A stretch of 21,904 bases of DNA from assembly GCA_947459055.1 (NCBI GenBank), contig CANHCG010000002.1, positions 1-21,904 of the forward strand, written 5' to 3'. Made by a program: the position numbers and the translations under genes. The stretch is from Cytophagaceae bacterium (GTDB lineage: Bacteria; Bacteroidota; Bacteroidia; Cytophagales; Spirosomataceae). Numbering within the stretch: the first letter of the stretch is position 1; every line of letters begins with the position of its first letter. The notes beneath the pieces are model-generated. The model had not been told where the DNA came from, ran no database searches, and worked only from the letters and a program-made list of their open reading frames with translations. Below, in pieces: positions 8,000 to 15,527 of the stretch.

Positions 8000-8701
8000 T
8001 TAAAGTAAACCCTCGTCTGCGAAACTATAATAATTTTCGTGTCCTACGATGAGGTGATCCGCAATTTGAATATCAAATAAACGAGCCGCATCACGTATTT
8101 TATACGTAATGCTACGATCTGACTGACTCGGTTGTAAATTTCCAGAAGGATGATTGTGTGCCAAAATCAAGCTAGAAGAGCGATGTTCCAGCGCAGATTT
8201 AATCACCAATCGCACATCGACTAGAGTACCTGATACACCTCCAATACTCAAGCGTTCCATTTTTATTAAGCGACTTCCCCGATTCAAATGCAGAAACCAA
8301 AATTCTTCATGGGGTAAATCAACCAATTGTGCCTGCAAAATAAAAAAAGCATCTTGGGAGCAGGTAATTTTTTGAATCGTTTGTTGGCTCCTAAACTCCA
8401 TTCGGCGCCGACCTAATTCCAGGGCAGCGACCAACAAAGAAGCCTTCGCCAATCCGATTCCTTTAAATTTCATGAAATCAAATTGATTAAAACGACCCAA
8501 TTTCACTAAATCAAATTCAATGGATTGCAAAATCTCCTTGGATAAGTCTATCGCAGAACAATTAGGGCTTCCTGAACCAATTAACAAGGCCATAATTTCC
8601 TCCAGCCGCAAGTTTTCCTTACCACGCAAAGCCAAAACTTCTCGCGGTCTATCAACCACGCGTATTTCCTTAATTTTAGTTGAAGATAGCTGATTCGACA
8701 T
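8000..8701 (-). CDS. radC: RadC family JAB/MPN-domain protein
   Basis: The protein has 233 residues, normal for RadC (UPF0758). The N-terminal part carries a helix-hairpin-helix-like stretch FMKFKGIGLAKASLLVAALELGRR (about 76-99; helix breaks at GIG). The C-terminal JAMM/MPN+ domain shows Glu132/133, the motif HNHPSG (182-187) and the full zinc ligand pattern H182-x-H184-x7-S192-x2-D195. These proteins were once tied to recombination and repair; that role is now doubted, and their metalloprotease-like activity is inferred from the fold. The start codon is an ATG at 8701. The gene follows rpsT but is separated from it by a terminator, so it probably has its own, unidentified promoter in the 40 bases between. 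Confidence 0.93.
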   Translation of the reverse strand: MSNQLSSTKIKEIRVVDRPREVLALRGKENLRLEEIMALLIGSGSPNCSAIDLSKEILQSIEFDLVKLGRFNQFDFMKFKGIGLAKASLLVAALELGRRRMEFRSQQTIQKITCSQDAFFILQAQLVDLPHEEFWFLHLNRGSRLIKMERLSIGGVSGTLVDVRLVIKSALEHRSSSLILAHNHPSGNLQPSQSDRSITYKIRDAARLFDIQIADHLIVGHENYYSFADEGLL

Positions 8702-8740
8702 ACCTCATTTTTTTGTCGAATATAAAGCCTATAAACAAGA

Positions 8741-8763
8741 AAACCCCGCTGAAAGCGGGGTTT
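8741..8763 (-). terminator. Rho-independent terminator of rpsT
   Basis: A perfect 10-bp stem AAACCCCGCT / AGCGGGGTTT with a 3-base loop. On the minus strand the stem is followed by TTTTCTTGTTT. It lies 24 bases past the rpsT stop and before radC. Confidence 0.9.
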
Positions 8764-8786
8764 ATCAATATGCTGATAATCGTAAA

Positions 8787-9044
8787 TTAAGCGGCGATTT
8801 TGTTCGCTAACTTCGCTAATTTTGATTTTTGGTTGGCTGCTTTGTTCTTGTGAATGATGTTTTTCTTCGCCAATTTATCTAAGGCCGAGGAAACTTTTTT
8901 AAACAAATCAAGAACGATCGTTTTATCAGTCGCCGTACGAAGATTTTTGATCATGGTACGAGTGGACTTGTGTTGGTAACGATTACGTAAACGCTTAGTT
9001 TCGTTCGCTCTGATACGCTTTAATGCTGATTTATGATTTGCCAT
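8787..9044 (-). CDS. rpsT: 30S ribosomal protein S20
   Basis: An 85-residue, highly basic protein with the S20 opening MANHKSALKRIRANETKRLRN, helical repeats and the C-terminal Ala/Lys-rich run NKAANQKSKLAKLANKIAA. It binds 16S rRNA early in small-subunit assembly. Length and start (ATG 9044) fit the family. It is transcribed alone: a promoter lies about 40 bases upstream and a strong terminator directly follows. The promoter overlaps the 5' end of the divergent phospholipase-like gene. Confidence 0.97.
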   Translation of the reverse strand: MANHKSALKRIRANETKRLRNRYQHKSTRTMIKNLRTATDKTIVLDLFKKVSSALDKLAKKNIIHKNKAANQKSKLAKLANKIAA

Positions 9045-9081
9045 TTTTAATTAAAATTCTTCTTCTTGTAAAATTGAATTG

Positions 9082-9112
9082 CAAAATTAAACAAAATGAT
9101 TAAAAAACACAA
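9082..9112 (-). promoter_or_regulatory. rpsT promoter: TTG, 20 bases, TAATTTTG
   Basis: On the minus strand TTG (9112-9110) is followed after 20 bases by TAATTTTG (9089-9082), both good matches to the Bacteroidota consensus. Transcription would start near 9076-9078, leaving a leader of about 32 bases. The -33 element lies inside the coding sequence of the divergent gene that starts at 9096. Confidence 0.6.
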
Positions 9113-9992
9113 CTATCCACTAAAAAAAAGAAAAGTCCTTCTCATTGTACTATTGATTAGCCTCCCATATGGTTTATTGGCTAGCCCCCCCTGGGGATTT
9201 TTTGCCCATAAAAAAATCAATAAACTTGCGATTTACGCGCTTCCACCTGAAATGATTCAATTCTACAAACGCCATCGGACTGAGTTAGAAAATATGGCAG
9301 TCTTACCTGACCAACGTCGTTATATCTTGGATAAGGAAGCCGCAAGGCATTATATTGACTTAGATCAGTATGTGATTTCTCGAATTATTTTCAGTGATTG
9401 GGAACAAATAAAACGTCAATTTCCCGAGGACAGTATTCAAAAACACGGCATTGTCCCTTGGCACATCCCCATCGTGTATAAAAATCTAAAACAAGCATTT
9501 ATGAAAAAAGACACGATTTCAATTATTAAATTATCCGCTGAATTAGGGCATTATATCGGCGATGCGCACGTTCCGCTACATACCACATCAAATTACGATG
9601 GACAAAAAACTGGACAATCGGGTCTTCATAGTTTTTGGGAATCGCGTATACCAGAAATACTTGATACCGCACTTGAAGATTGGATCGGACCTGCGGAATA
9701 CTTATCAAATATCCAAAAATCCGTTTGGGAATGGGTGATCGATTCAAATCAAGAAGTTGCTATTTTAATACAAAAAGAGAAGGAATTAAATCGTCAAATA
9801 CCTGACAATAAAAAATTTACATTCGAACAAAAAGGAACCCAGCTACAAAAAATACCCAGTCTTTTTTACAGTAAAAAATACCATCAAAGCCTTGGAAATC
9901 AGATTGAAAAAAGATTCAATGCAGCTATTAAACATGTCAGCGATGTATGGTATTCAGCCTGGGTGGATGGAGGGCAACCCATTTTCCAATAA
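9096..9992 (+). CDS. Exported zinc-dependent phospholipase C / S1-P1 nuclease-like enzyme
   Basis: A 298-residue protein with a basic start and a hydrophobic core (about 13-29, VLLIVLLISLPYGLLA), a likely Sec signal peptide. The mature part would begin close to Trp33 in PPWGFFAHKK, where this fold uses an N-terminal Trp and His38 as zinc ligands. Other candidate ligands are Asp72, His85, then H152-x3-D156-x5-H162 (ELGHYIGDAHVPLH) and H178-x3-E182 (GLHSFWESR). The spacing fits the shared S1/P1 nuclease and PC-PLC zinc fold; Glu182 instead of Asp is the phospholipase C form. It should act in the periplasm or outside, cleaving phosphodiester bonds; the substrate (lipid or nucleic acid) cannot be settled here. 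The rRNA methyltransferase gene follows after 19 bases and may be co-transcribed. Confidence 0.85.
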   Translation: MIKKHNYPLKKRKVLLIVLLISLPYGLLASPPWGFFAHKKINKLAIYALPPEMIQFYKRHRTELENMAVLPDQRRYILDKEAARHYIDLDQYVISRIIFSDWEQIKRQFPEDSIQKHGIVPWHIPIVYKNLKQAFMKKDTISIIKLSAELGHYIGDAHVPLHTTSNYDGQKTGQSGLHSFWESRIPEILDTALEDWIGPAEYLSNIQKSVWEWVIDSNQEVAILIQKEKELNRQIPDNKKFTFEQKGTQLQKIPSLFYSKKYHQSLGNQIEKRFNAAIKHVSDVWYSAWVDGGQPIFQ

Positions 9993-10011
9993 AAATGTGC
10001 AATTTTGCAAC

Positions 10012-11190
10012 ATGGAAAATAGCTCATTCGTCCAATTAAAACCGGGTAAAGACGCCCCTGTTAAACGATTTCATCCCTGGATCTTTTCAGGAGCCATCTT
10101 GAAACAAAGTAAAAATCTCAAAGACGGAGATTGGGTCGACGTTATTAGTTCCCGAGATGAATTTCTTGGTACCGGACATTTCCATCATGGCAGCATTGCC
10201 GTAAAAATTGTGTCATTCAAGCCGATTGTTTCTAAATCTAATTTTTGGAAAGAAAAAATCGAGCAAGCATATACCCTTCGTAAAATAATTCCTTTTCATC
10301 AAACGAATGCCTTCCGTCTAATCCATGGCGAAGGTGATGGATGTCCCGGACTGGTCATTGATTATTACAACGGCGTTTTGGTATTTCAAGCGCATACCAT
10401 TGGCATGCATTTAGATCGAGAAGAAATTATCCAAGCCTTGAAAAATGTATTCGGTGACGAAATCGTTGCCATTTATGACAAAAGTAAAGAAACGTTGCCA
10501 CCTGAATACGCGGCCACTTGCCAAAACGGATATCTTTTCGGGGAGGTCCCTGTGCCGCATGAGATTAAAGAGAATGGCGTTGCCTTTTCGGTCAACTGGA
10601 TCACAGGTCAAAAAACCGGATTCTTTATCGACCAACGTGATAATCGACAATTAATCGCTGAATATGCGCAAGGAAAATCCATCTTAAATACCTTTTGTTA
10701 TTCAGGAGGCTTCTCCTTTTATGCATTAAAAGCGGGCGCAAAAAAAGTAATTTCTTTAGATGCCTCAGCTAAAGCCATCGATTTAGTGAATCAAAACAGC
10801 CAATTAAATGGCTTGACAGAAAACCATGAAGCGATTGTTGGAGAAACCCTGCCCTATTTAAAAAATAACGAAGAAGAATTTGATATCATTATTTTAGATC
10901 CGCCAGCATTTGCGAAATCCATTGGCACCAAACACAAGGCATTACAAGGCTACCAAAAAATAAACCAACTCGCCTTGAAAAAAATCAAGCCAAACGGTCT
11001 ATTATTCACCTTTTCTTGCTCCCAAGTTATTTCAAGAGATTTATTCTACAACATGCTTGTTGCGGCAGGAATCGAAGCCGGACGTGAAATCCAAGTGCTT
11101 CATCAAATGACACAAGCACCCGACCATCCGATCAATTTATTCCACCCAGAAAGTAATTACCTCAAAGGATTTGTCCTGCGGGTGATTTAA
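10012..11190 (+). CDS. rlmI: Class I rRNA (cytosine-C5-)methyltransferase, RlmI family
   Basis: From ATG 10012 the protein has 392 residues, the usual RlmI length. A longer in-frame opening would overlap the upstream gene by 100 bases and adds no conserved sequence. A PUA domain occupies about residues 5-75 (RFHPWIFSGAI at 19-29). The Rossmann methyltransferase domain shows TGFFIDQRDNR (202-212), the SAM-binding motif NTFCYSGGFSFYALKAGA (226-243), acidic strand end SLDAS (248-252), DPPAFAKS (296-303) and FSCS (334-337) with the likely catalytic Cys. The family methylates a cytosine in 23S rRNA (C1962 in Escherichia coli); the exact site here is inferred. Its stop codon overlaps that of the convergent lepB. 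A near-match -7 box CAATTTTG at 9999-10006 could give it a separate transcript. Confidence 0.92.
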   Translation: MENSSFVQLKPGKDAPVKRFHPWIFSGAILKQSKNLKDGDWVDVISSRDEFLGTGHFHHGSIAVKIVSFKPIVSKSNFWKEKIEQAYTLRKIIPFHQTNAFRLIHGEGDGCPGLVIDYYNGVLVFQAHTIGMHLDREEIIQALKNVFGDEIVAIYDKSKETLPPEYAATCQNGYLFGEVPVPHEIKENGVAFSVNWITGQKTGFFIDQRDNRQLIAEYAQGKSILNTFCYSGGFSFYALKAGAKKVISLDASAKAIDLVNQNSQLNGLTENHEAIVGETLPYLKNNEEEFDIIILDPPAFAKSIGTKHKALQGYQKINQLALKKIKPNGLLFTFSCSQVISRDLFYNMLVAAGIEAGREIQVLHQMTQAPDHPINLFHPESNYLKGFVLRVI

Positions 11191-12332
11191 TTCACAAAAC
11201 GGAAGATACGACTCCAACGAATTTTTCCCGAAAACAAGCCTTTATTTGGGTCTAAAGACATCCAAACAAATACGGCTTTACCAACAATATGATCCGCCGG
11301 TACAAATCCCCAAAAACGTGAATCAGCCGAATTATGCCGGTTATCTCCCATCATAAAATAATAATCCTGCTTAAATGTATAGCTACTGATTGGCTTACCA
11401 TTTTGTAAAATTTGATCTCCTTGAATGGTAATTCCTTCATTCCCCTCATATTTAGCAATAGCCTCTTGGTATAATTTTACATTTTTAGCATCTAAAGTAA
11501 CAGTCCAACCCCTCGCCGGAATTTTGATTGGACCATACCAATCCCGATTCCATTTAAATAAGGTCGTGTCATGCGGAAAAATAGCGTCAAAGGTTACTCC
11601 TTTGGGATCTTTAAACGAATCATAATCAAAGGATTTAGACCAAGAAGCTTTGGCAATTTGATCCAACATGCTTTTCGATGTATTCAATTTATACCCAACC
11701 AATTGATTCGTCGAATCCGCTAAAGGCAACCAATCCGCTGAATCAAAACTCGCATCAGGCGCATTCCGAATCCCATATTCATCAAAAAACTTTTCATCCA
11801 AATTTTCCTTAGTTTTCATAAAGACAGGATGTTGCATCCGTTCAGGATTTTCCATAGGTTTTTGATTGATAAAAACCTGCTGGTCCCGTACCTCCAACAA
11901 ATCCCCAGGCGTAGCCACACAACGCTTCACATAAAAAGTACGTAAATCCAATGGCGCATCACCATCCTCCTCGAAATTAGGCACATTAAATACGACCGCA
12001 TCGCCTTTTTTAACTTCTGAAAATCCAGGCAAACGGAAAGTGGGTAAATCCAACCAACGCAAATAACTAGGAATATTAGTAAACCAAATTTTTTGATGCG
12101 TTAAAGGCAATTGAAGTGGCGTTTTAGGCGTACGAACCCCGTAATGCATTTTACTAACAAACAAAAAATCACCTACCATCAAGGAACTTTCCATCGATGG
12201 CGTAGGAATCGTATAAGCCTCAAAAAGGAAAAAACGAATTAAAGTTGCCGCCACCACGGCAAACATTACAGAATCTAACCACTCACGAAAGGCTGATTTT
12301 TGGCTAGGCTTTTTGGTTTCTTTTTCAGACAT
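11187..12332 (-). CDS. lepB: Signal peptidase I
   Basis: The protein has 381 residues from ATG 12332; a farther upstream start would overlap phyH and adds no conserved residues. A membrane helix lies at about 22-38 (VMFAVVAATLIRFFLF). The catalytic Ser46 sits in PTPSMESSLMVGD and the general-base Lys136 in FYVKRCVATPGD. The box GDNRHNSADSRFWGFVP (329-345) completes the S26 signature. It removes signal peptides from exported proteins at the outer face of the inner membrane. Between the Lys box and the last box there is a long insert (about 155-320), which makes it longer than the roughly 320-residue Escherichia coli enzyme; long forms are common in Bacteroidota. It is the last gene of the parA-lepB run, 4 bases after phyH, and shares its stop region with rlmI on the other strand. 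Confidence 0.95.
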   Translation of the reverse strand: MSEKETKKPSQKSAFREWLDSVMFAVVAATLIRFFLFEAYTIPTPSMESSLMVGDFLFVSKMHYGVRTPKTPLQLPLTHQKIWFTNIPSYLRWLDLPTFRLPGFSEVKKGDAVVFNVPNFEEDGDAPLDLRTFYVKRCVATPGDLLEVRDQQVFINQKPMENPERMQHPVFMKTKENLDEKFFDEYGIRNAPDASFDSADWLPLADSTNQLVGYKLNTSKSMLDQIAKASWSKSFDYDSFKDPKGVTFDAIFPHDTTLFKWNRDWYGPIKIPARGWTVTLDAKNVKLYQEAIAKYEGNEGITIQGDQILQNGKPISSYTFKQDYYFMMGDNRHNSADSRFWGFVPADHIVGKAVFVWMSLDPNKGLFSGKIRWSRIFRFVN

Positions 12333-12336
12333 AAAC

Positions 12337-13119
12337 TTATTTTTTGTGTAAATATTGATCAATTAATTCTTGTGAAGGTTTGTTAATATAAGGTGAAGGA
12401 AAACCTCGATCAATAAAATCTGGATCTTCCATATTTGTATACCGTAAATGCGAAGACCAACGAATTTCATTATTCGTAATCACGCCTGATTCATGCACTA
12501 AAAGCGTAGAAAAAACCACTATATCGCCCATATTCACCTCAGGCTGCAATTTTGGATAAGCAGAACGATCAAAAGGAACTTCGGCAAATCCATTTTCCAA
12601 TTTATCAGTCAAAGGACCCAATTTATGACTTCCCGGATAAAAAATAACAGGTCCATGTTCAATACTCAAATCAATCAAGGGAAACCACACTACAATTGAA
12701 TCCTGAGAGGCCAACATCGATACCCAATCCTGATGCAAAGGCGTTTTATAAAAATGTTCCGACATCGCCAATTGGGGATGATTAAAAAACAACATCGGAC
12801 GAGTACACATCAAAGGACTTGAAAGACCTAAATCCTTAACCAATTCGATCAATTTTGGATTTACCGACAATTGATATAATTCCACTAAACCTGTTTGAAT
12901 AAGTTTACCACAACTAATAAAAGTCGACAAATGCTCCTTAAATAAAGTAGTCATTTGAGTCAAAAAATCACCCTCTATGCCCAAATGATCAAATTGAATC
13001 TGAAAAATACGCTTAGCCGCTGTATGTATTTTTTCAATCGTCTCGCGTTCAAAAAAACCAGGAATAACAACAACTCCGTCTCTATCCAAATCAGCCTTTA
13101 ATTGATCAAAATCTAACAT
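12337..13119 (-). CDS. Phytanoyl-CoA dioxygenase (PhyH) family oxygenase
   Basis: A 260-residue protein of the Fe(II)/2-oxoglutarate oxygenase superfamily. The iron-binding facial triad is visible as H129-x-D131 (TPLHQDWVS) and His209 (LLVHESG), and Arg220 or Arg226 (IRWSSHLRY) is the likely 2-oxoglutarate anchor. GPVIFYPGSHKLGP (156-169) is the typical PhyH strand-loop. The opening GVVVIPGFFERETIEKI is also typical. Members hydroxylate or halogenate many small substrates, so the substrate here is unknown. It lies 6 bases after dapB and 4 bases before lepB, clearly in the same operon, although no obvious link to lysine synthesis or protein export is known to me. Confidence 0.88.
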   Translation of the reverse strand: MLDFDQLKADLDRDGVVVIPGFFERETIEKIHTAAKRIFQIQFDHLGIEGDFLTQMTTLFKEHLSTFISCGKLIQTGLVELYQLSVNPKLIELVKDLGLSSPLMCTRPMLFFNHPQLAMSEHFYKTPLHQDWVSMLASQDSIVVWFPLIDLSIEHGPVIFYPGSHKLGPLTDKLENGFAEVPFDRSAYPKLQPEVNMGDIVVFSTLLVHESGVITNNEIRWSSHLRYTNMEDPDFIDRGFPSPYINKPSQELIDQYLHKK

Positions 13120-13125
13120 AATCGA

Positions 13126-13839
13126 TTATTTCAACATATCGTCCATACCCAAAACTCCTTTTTTATCTTTCACCCACTCCGCTGCAATTACAGCACCTAA
13201 GGCGAATCCTTCCCGGCTAAATGCATCATGTGTGATTTCAATCTGATCTACCTTTGATATGTATTTTACTGTATGCGTCCCCGGTTTTATGGATTCCCTT
13301 TGGGACCAAATCGCCACCTCATTCGCAGCAGGAATTTGATTATTCACCCATTTATCCTTTTCGGAATAGGCTTCCATAATCCCCTCAGCTATTGTAATCG
13401 CGGTTCCACTCGGCGAATCTTTCTTTTCTACATGATGAATTTCATTTGTATAAATAGCATATTCCTTGTGAGGCGCCATTAAACTGGCCAACATTTTATT
13501 CAACCGGAAAAACAAATTCACACCAATTGAATAATTAGAAGCATAAAAAAATGTCGATTGATGCGCCTCGGTCGCTGCCTCAACTTCCTGTTTTTTTTCC
13601 AACCAACCTGTCGTACCACAAATCACCGGAATCTGTTTCTGAATACAAGTCATTATATTCAAAAACGCTGAAGCAGGATTCGAAAATTCAATCGCCACAT
13701 CCACGTCGTTAGAAGTCAAGGAAGTTAAATCAGCCGCATTATCGATATCAATTTTTGCGACAATTTCATGTCCGCGACCAATCGCCAACCGTTCAATTTC
13801 ACGACCCATTTTCCCATATCCTATCAAAACAATTCTCAT
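13126..13839 (-). CDS. dapB: 4-hydroxy-tetrahydrodipicolinate reductase
   Basis: A 237-residue enzyme that reduces hydroxy-tetrahydrodipicolinate with NAD(P)H in the diaminopimelate/lysine pathway, supplying peptidoglycan. The nucleotide-binding loop is GYGKMG (7-12), followed by CGTTGW (74-79). The catalytic and substrate-binding segment is EIHHVEKKDSPSGTA (133-147), with His135/His136 and Lys140. The protein is shorter than the Escherichia coli form (273), as is usual in Bacteroidota. The start is an ATG at 13839, 6 bases after the DUF5683 stop; phyH follows after 6 bases. Placement beside parA-parB-DUF5683 is a conserved arrangement in this phylum (recalled). Confidence 0.96.
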   Translation of the reverse strand: MRIVLIGYGKMGREIERLAIGRGHEIVAKIDIDNAADLTSLTSNDVDVAIEFSNPASAFLNIMTCIQKQIPVICGTTGWLEKKQEVEAATEAHQSTFFYASNYSIGVNLFFRLNKMLASLMAPHKEYAIYTNEIHHVEKKDSPSGTAITIAEGIMEAYSEKDKWVNNQIPAANEVAIWSQRESIKPGTHTVKYISKVDQIEITHDAFSREGFALGAVIAAEWVKDKKGVLGMDDMLK

Positions 13840-13845
13840 GCGTTC

Positions 13846-14586
13846 CTATTTTTTAAAATGAAAGCTCAAAGATACACCCGAATAAAGCATTTTTGAAAAT
13901 GGATCAAAATCCAATGCTGGCTTTATTCGCATAGTAATATCATCCGAAACATCAAAAGTCTTTAAATGCGCACTCACATTAGCGTCCACAACATTTAAAC
14001 CCCAAGCTAAAAACATGCCAATATACGTATAATCCCGATTTCGTCGATATCCATCATTTAATCGTTTTAATTGATTGACATCTAAATCACGAATTTGACC
14101 GTCCTCGTAGGGAACAGATACCGTTGCAGGCGGTTTATAACTCGGATCCTCTGGCCGTAAAGAAACGATATAATAATATCCACGGTACTTTTTGTAGCGC
14201 TCTTGATTAAAATTGGCAATCAATCCCAAACTAACAAAAGCTCCCGCAACCAAAGGCAATTTCCAATATTGTCGATTGGAAACTTGGCCCCAGCCAGGTA
14301 AAATCATCGAACGAATCGTAGATACTCGAGGAATAATTTTATTGGACTTTTTAGAAAGCAAAGAATCCACCTTGGCAACTACTTTACTTTGAATTTTTAA
14401 AATAGAATCTTGATTAGCTTGGCTTGAAGGCTTTTTTGCTATCATGGTATCTGGCCGCAGCTCCTTACGAAGACCCGAAACCGGAACAGCCTCTTGCATC
14501 CATCGAAAATTTCTCGAAAAACCAATCTCTGAAATACCCAGAAAAAGAACTGTAAATAACCCAAAAGCTCTACCTAATTGGCTCAT
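13846..14586 (-). CDS. DUF5683 domain-containing membrane protein
   Basis: The protein has 246 residues from ATG 14586. A TTG 24 bases upstream would overlap parB, so the ATG with a 4-base gap is preferred. A hydrophobic stretch (about 6-24) looks like a signal peptide or anchor. A Ser/Lys-rich linker follows. The domain begins with TIRSMILPGWGQVSNRQYWKLPLV (about 89-112), where the small LPGWGQ turn is typical, then a membrane helix (VAGAFVSLGLIANFN) and the motif DGYRRNRDYTYIGM. A second hydrophobic stretch, FLAWGLNVVDANVSAHLKTFDV, precedes a beta-rich end. DUF5683 is frequent between parB and dapB in Bacteroidota. Its function is not known; an envelope role is inferred from topology. Confidence 0.85.
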   Translation of the reverse strand: MSQLGRAFGLFTVLFLGISEIGFSRNFRWMQEAVPVSGLRKELRPDTMIAKKPSSQANQDSILKIQSKVVAKVDSLLSKKSNKIIPRVSTIRSMILPGWGQVSNRQYWKLPLVAGAFVSLGLIANFNQERYKKYRGYYYIVSLRPEDPSYKPPATVSVPYEDGQIRDLDVNQLKRLNDGYRRNRDYTYIGMFLAWGLNVVDANVSAHLKTFDVSDDITMRIKPALDFDPFSKMLYSGVSLSFHFKK

Positions 14587-14590
14587 GCAC

Positions 14591-15517
14591 TTATTTTTGA
14601 ACCTTCTCAATGAATTGAATTAATTCATCCTTGGATTTAAATGTAAATTTCAATTCACCTTTCCCCTCTTCGCTAATTTTCAAATGAACAGGTAATGGAA
14701 ACATCGAACTTAATTGACTTTGCAAAGCCTGTATTTCAGCCACATGTAAGGCAGCATTTGCTTGACCACTCGGCCTTTCTTCATGCTGATGGGCCGATTG
14801 ACGTACCGCATCTTCTAATTTCCGAACCGACCATTCTTCAGAAATCGCTTTTTGGAACAGGTTATTTTGAACCTCCGCATTCTCTAAAGAAACCAAGGAA
14901 CGTGCATGTCCCATGCTCAATCGATTGTCACGTATGGCTATTTGAATGTGCGCAGGCAATTTCAATAGACGCATATAATTGGTTACCGTCGATCTATTTT
15001 TTCCTACCCGACTACCTAAATCTTCCTGTTTTAATTGACACTCATCCATCAAACGTTTATAGGAAAGCGCAATTTCAATGGCATTTAAATTCTCCCGTTG
15101 AATGTTCTCAATGAGGGCCATCTCAATCATTTGCTGATCATCCGCCGTCCGAACATAAGCTGGAATTTGCTTTAATCCTGCCAATTTGGAGGCTTGCAAT
15201 CGACGTTCCCCAGAAATCAATTGGAATTTCCGTGGCGCAATTTTACGAACAGTTATCGGCTGAATAATCCCATGCATCCGAATTGATTCAGCCAAATCCT
15301 GCAACGCATCTTGTTCAAAATGCTCACGCGGTTGAAAAGGATTTGTTTCAATAAAATCCAATGAAATCTCTTCCATCAAATTAACTGTATCCAAACTGCC
15401 AGCAAAATCAGAGGCATGTATACCTTTCCCCTGTACTTGTTCAGAATCGTCCAACAAAGCACCGAGTCCACGACCCAATCCAATTCTTTTTTTAGAATTT
15501 GCCTCTAATTTACTCAT
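14591..15517 (-). CDS. parB: Chromosome-partitioning protein ParB
   Basis: The protein has 308 residues from ATG 15517, where the usual ParB opening KKRIGLGRGLGALL follows (10-22); a more upstream start overlaps parA. The ParB/Srx CTPase domain spans about 50-140: ETNPFQPRE (57-65), ISGERRLQASK (101-111) and ENIQREN (137-143). The HTH domain (about 160-190) reads KQEDLGSRVGKNRSTVTNYM, and further helices follow to about 240. The C-terminal dimerisation part (about 265-308) is beta-helical. It binds parS sites and spreads on DNA as a CTP-dependent clamp, loading SMC and acting with ParA. The gene starts 10 bases after parA. No full parS was recognised in this window. Confidence 0.95.
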   Translation of the reverse strand: MSKLEANSKKRIGLGRGLGALLDDSEQVQGKGIHASDFAGSLDTVNLMEEISLDFIETNPFQPREHFEQDALQDLAESIRMHGIIQPITVRKIAPRKFQLISGERRLQASKLAGLKQIPAYVRTADDQQMIEMALIENIQRENLNAIEIALSYKRLMDECQLKQEDLGSRVGKNRSTVTNYMRLLKLPAHIQIAIRDNRLSMGHARSLVSLENAEVQNNLFQKAISEEWSVRKLEDAVRQSAHQHEERPSGQANAALHVAEIQALQSQLSSMFPLPVHLKISEEGKGELKFTFKSKDELIQFIEKVQK

Positions 15518-15527
15518 CGTATTTTGG

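Noticed and set aside
9892..10011. Longer N-terminus of the rRNA methyltransferase overlapping the upstream gene
   Set aside because: The added 40 residues are out-of-frame coding sequence of the phospholipase-like gene; the PUA domain begins right after ATG 10012.
14695..15114. 139-codon plus-strand frame opposite parB
   Set aside because: parB on the minus strand is intact with all motifs; the antisense frame has no promoter or conserved features.
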